Assembly (NCBI GenBank): GCA_049317345.1
Contig: JBMOIL010000024.1
Coordinates: 1 to 20,721 of the forward strand
Origin: Mxb001 sp049317345
GTDB lineage: Bacteria; Actinomycetota; Actinomycetes; S36-B12
DNA length: 20,721 bases
Direction: 5' to 3'
In this document: positions 17,246 to 20,721 of the stretch, in pieces
Layout: each line of letters opens with the position of its first letter
How positions within the stretch are numbered: the stretch's first letter is position 1
Position numbers and translations under genes: made by a program
The notes under the pieces: generated by a model
What the model was told of the DNA's origin: nothing
The model's input: only the letters and a program-made list of their open reading frames with translations
The model's database searches: none

Positions 17246-17280
17246 CCCCGGCTCCCTTGCGCACAGGCGCGGGAGCGGGG
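17246..17280. other. Long bulged hairpin in the ahcY/comF divergent region
   Basis: Three nested paired blocks: CCCC (17246-17249) with GGGG (17277-17280), GCTCCC (17251-17256) with GGGAGC (17271-17276), and GCGC (17259-17262) with GCGC (17267-17270), around an ACAG loop. Fourteen base pairs form with only a one-base and a two-base bulge, both on the left arm. It lies immediately upstream of the proposed ahcY -10. It could be a leader structure of a longer ahcY transcript, a terminator against stray reading, or a protein site. Confidence 0.5.
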
Positions 17281-17307
17281 GTTCATCCACGGGGGACCCC
17301 CTGGAAC
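17281..17307. promoter_or_regulatory. Imperfect palindrome upstream of comF
   Basis: A core GGGGGACCCCC (17291-17301) is extended outward by CCA/TGG (17287-17289 with 17302-17304) and partly by GTTC/GAAC at the ends (17281-17284 with 17304-17307, sharing one base). It sits 19 bases before the comF ATG and directly beside the long hairpin, as an operator might. No regulator family is identified. Confidence 0.35.
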
Positions 17308-17326
17308 GACCTCGTAGTGAGTGAGC

Positions 17327-18091
17327 ATGGGTCCATGGGGGATGACCGTCACACCAGACCCACTCGTTGCACTGACGCGCGCCTCCCTCTTGAGCCGCGT
17401 CGGTTCGGCGATAGGCGATGTCGTCGCTCTCGGAAGTCCTCGGGCCTGCGCAGGATGCGGTCTCCCCGGGCCATCTGTCTGCGCGTCGTGCGAAAGATGC
17501 CTCAAGGGCCCGGTTAGAGAGCACCGGCCCTCACCCGTCCCGGAAGGCTGGATCTCCACGCATGTGGCGGCCGACTACGCGGGAGTCACCCGCACGATCC
17601 TCACCGCGTGGAAGGAGCGCGGGCGCAGGGATGTGTCGGTCTACCTGGCGCACGCTCTCGCTCGCGCGGTGCACGTGGCGGCAGTGGCCGCACGCGCGCA
17701 GAGTGTGAGCGACGTGGGCTGCGCGACGGTCGTCCCGATCCCCGCGTCCTCCGCGGCGCATCGTCGGCGCGGTGAGGATGTATGGGCACGTGTCGTGCGC
17801 CAGGCGATGCAGGTGGCTGACCCGCGCGTGGGCCTCACACTCGCGCGGAGTCTGCGGCTCACCCGCCAGCCGCGGGATCAGGCGGGTCTCACGGCCCCCG
17901 AACGCAAGGCCAACCTCGCAGAAGCATTCGCCTGTGACGCGCCACCGGAGGGCCCCGTGATCATCGTCGACGACATCGTCACCACCGGAGCCACACTCGC
18001 GGAAGCCGCCCGGGCGCTACGCGTCGCGGGCGTCGTCGAGGTGAGCGCTGCAGCCATCGCGGCCACCTCCCGGGGCCGGGAGTGCTGGTAG
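17327..18091 (+). CDS. comF: ComF family phosphoribosyltransferase-like protein
   Basis: A 254-residue protein. It has an N-terminal zinc-finger-like cysteine group (CAGCGLPGPSVCASCERC; C41, C44, C52, C55, C58) and a C-terminal type I phosphoribosyltransferase fold with the PRPP loop VIIVDDIVTTGATL. ComF proteins take part in DNA uptake during competence in some bacteria; the role in Actinobacteria is not established, though the gene is regularly found between lpqB and secA. The start is uncertain: GTG 17321, ATG 17327 and ATG 17342 are in frame and none has a proper ribosome site. ATG 17327 is preferred because TAGTGA sits at the -10 distance for a leaderless start, though it lacks the final T. 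Confidence 0.9.
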   Translation: MGPWGMTVTPDPLVALTRASLLSRVGSAIGDVVALGSPRACAGCGLPGPSVCASCERCLKGPVREHRPSPVPEGWISTHVAADYAGVTRTILTAWKERGRRDVSVYLAHALARAVHVAAVAARAQSVSDVGCATVVPIPASSAAHRRRGEDVWARVVRQAMQVADPRVGLTLARSLRLTRQPRDQAGLTAPERKANLAEAFACDAPPEGPVIIVDDIVTTGATLAEAARALRVAGVVEVSAAAIAATSRGRECW

Positions 18092-18107
18092 GCACCACAC
18101 TGGGGAG

Positions 18108-18755
18108 GTGTCTCACTCCCGGGCGAACGCGCTCTCCGCGGTCGTCATCGCCTCGACACCTGTCGTGCGGCGTGGCCTCACCGCGATCCTCTCCGATGCG
18201 GGCTGGCACGTGGTCGACGAAGTGGGAGATATCGACGTCGGGCCCCGCGTCGCAGTGTGGGAGCTGCCAGTGGGAACTACACCTGCCGACATCTCCGGCA
18301 TGCTCGGCAAACTAGGTGGCACGCCGCTGCTCGTGTTGGTCGCAGCCGCAACGCCGGACGTCCTCGGTGCGCTCGTGTCTGCGGGCGCTCGCGGGGCCGT
18401 CGACCGTGACATCGAGGAGATGGCCCTCGTCCAGGCGGCGCGTGCCGTTGCCGATGGCCGCACCGTGGTCAACGCGGGTGCCAGGATGGACGCCGCAGGG
18501 TCGCGCCCACCCACCCTCACGCGCCGCGAATCCCAGGTGCTGGCCCTGCTGTGCGCGGGGAGCACCAACCATGAGATCGCCGAGGCATTGGTCATCAGCG
18601 ACAACACGGTAAAGAACCACGTGCGCCGGCTCTACGAGAAACTCCAGGTGCGGTCGCGCACCGAAGCGGTCGTCCGTGCGGCGCGATGGGGCCTCGTGCG
18701 CATCGATGGCGTGGATGCGCTCGCGGGCACCCCTGCCCCCGCCGGGCCGGGATAG
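18108..18755 (+). CDS. LuxR/NarL-type regulator with degenerate receiver domain
   Basis: A 215-residue predicted DNA-binding regulator. The C-terminal LuxR-type helix-turn-helix (about 135-195) is complete: LTRRESQVLALLCAGSTNHEIAEALVIS in outline, then NTVKNHVRRLYEKLQV. The N-terminal 120 residues follow the receiver fold but have lost the phosphorylation residues: the usual Asp-Asp is Ser-Thr (IASTPVVRRGL, 14-24), the acceptor Asp aligns with E52 (VWELP), the switch Thr with V78 and the Lys with R100. It is therefore unlikely to be switched by phosphate transfer, and no kinase gene is adjacent. GTG 18108 follows the comF stop by 16 bases; GGGGAG directly abuts it, too close for a normal ribosome site. 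It occupies the place of hpf in related clusters. Confidence 0.88.
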   Translation: MSHSRANALSAVVIASTPVVRRGLTAILSDAGWHVVDEVGDIDVGPRVAVWELPVGTTPADISGMLGKLGGTPLLVLVAAATPDVLGALVSAGARGAVDRDIEEMALVQAARAVADGRTVVNAGARMDAAGSRPPTLTRRESQVLALLCAGSTNHEIAEALVISDNTVKNHVRRLYEKLQVRSRTEAVVRAARWGLVRIDGVDALAGTPAPAGPG

Positions 18756-18769
18756 GGAGAACCGGCCCG
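18743..18769 (+). terminator. GC-only hairpin at the end of the LuxR-type gene
   Basis: CGGGCCGG (18743-18750) pairs with CCGGCCCG (18762-18769) around an 11-base loop that contains the stop codon of the regulator gene. It ends two bases before the proposed secA -10. It may end the comF-regulator transcript or block the region upstream of secA; there is no T run. Confidence 0.45.
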
Positions 18770-18771
18770 TC

Positions 18772-18777
18772 TAGGAT
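18772..18777 (+). promoter_or_regulatory. -10 element for a leaderless secA transcript
   Basis: TAGGAT (TANNNT, four of six to TATAAT) is followed by six bases and then the GTG start of secA, placing the transcription start on the start codon. No ribosome site precedes the GTG. No good -35 is visible because the hairpin occupies that region. Confidence 0.5.
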
Positions 18778-18783
18778 GACCGG

Positions 18784-20721
<1,938 letters not shown>

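Noticed and set aside
17162..17524. N-terminal extension of ahcY by 121 residues
   Set aside because: The open frame continues, but it covers the divergent promoter region and the comF start, is low-complexity, and the ATG at 17161 has a proper ribosome site and family-like N-terminus.

Overview
The window is a gene-dense, high-GC stretch of an actinobacterial chromosome. WhiB2 (WhmD), LpqB, MtrA/MtrB, DUF3499, DUF5719 and the fused FO synthase FbiC are families largely confined to Actinobacteria, and GTG starts and possible leaderless starts are frequent. A lineage near Actinomycetales is a guess from the compact gene set; the sequence does not name the species. There are no tRNA or rRNA genes, insertion sequences, CRISPR arrays or phage genes. 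No gene-free stretch exceeds 300 bases: the longest gaps are about 165 bp (17162-17326), 153 bp (2170-2322) and 113 bp (15600-15712), and each holds regulatory or hairpin structure.

Region 1 (1-2322): the 3' three quarters or more of fbiC (F420 deazaflavin synthesis), a strong hairpin, then a good sigma70-type promoter whose start region is covered by a palindromic operator. Region 2 (2323-10760, all + strand): whiB2, a large membrane-fused family 2 glycosyltransferase, a DUF5719 membrane-anchored protein, DUF3499, phosphomannomutase manB, a Trm112-like zinc peptide and mannose-6-phosphate isomerase manA. Most are overlapped or separated by a few bases, so this is probably one or two transcripts. 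It links fructose-6-P to mannose-1-P supply with cell-envelope glycan assembly and division control.

Region 3 (10745-17161, all - strand): ahcY, then a CPBP-family membrane protease, mtrA, mtrB and lpqB, the last four probably one operon. This is the essential cell-envelope/cell-cycle two-component system with its lipoprotein partner. Region 4 (17327-end, + strand): comF, a LuxR-type regulator with a degenerate receiver domain, and secA (cut by the window end).

As I recall the Mycobacterium and Streptomyces chromosomes, the order whiB2-manB-manA-sahH-mtrA-mtrB-lpqB-comF-hpf-secA is kept on one strand. Here the ahcY-to-lpqB block is flipped in place, and hpf between comF and secA is replaced by the pseudo-receiver regulator. 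These two departures, the operator at whiB2, and a perfect 18-bp inverted repeat after ahcY are the most unusual items. I do not see a wholly new multi-gene system; the best candidate for undescribed biology is the pseudo-receiver regulator next to secA, followed by the CPBP protease tied to MtrAB.
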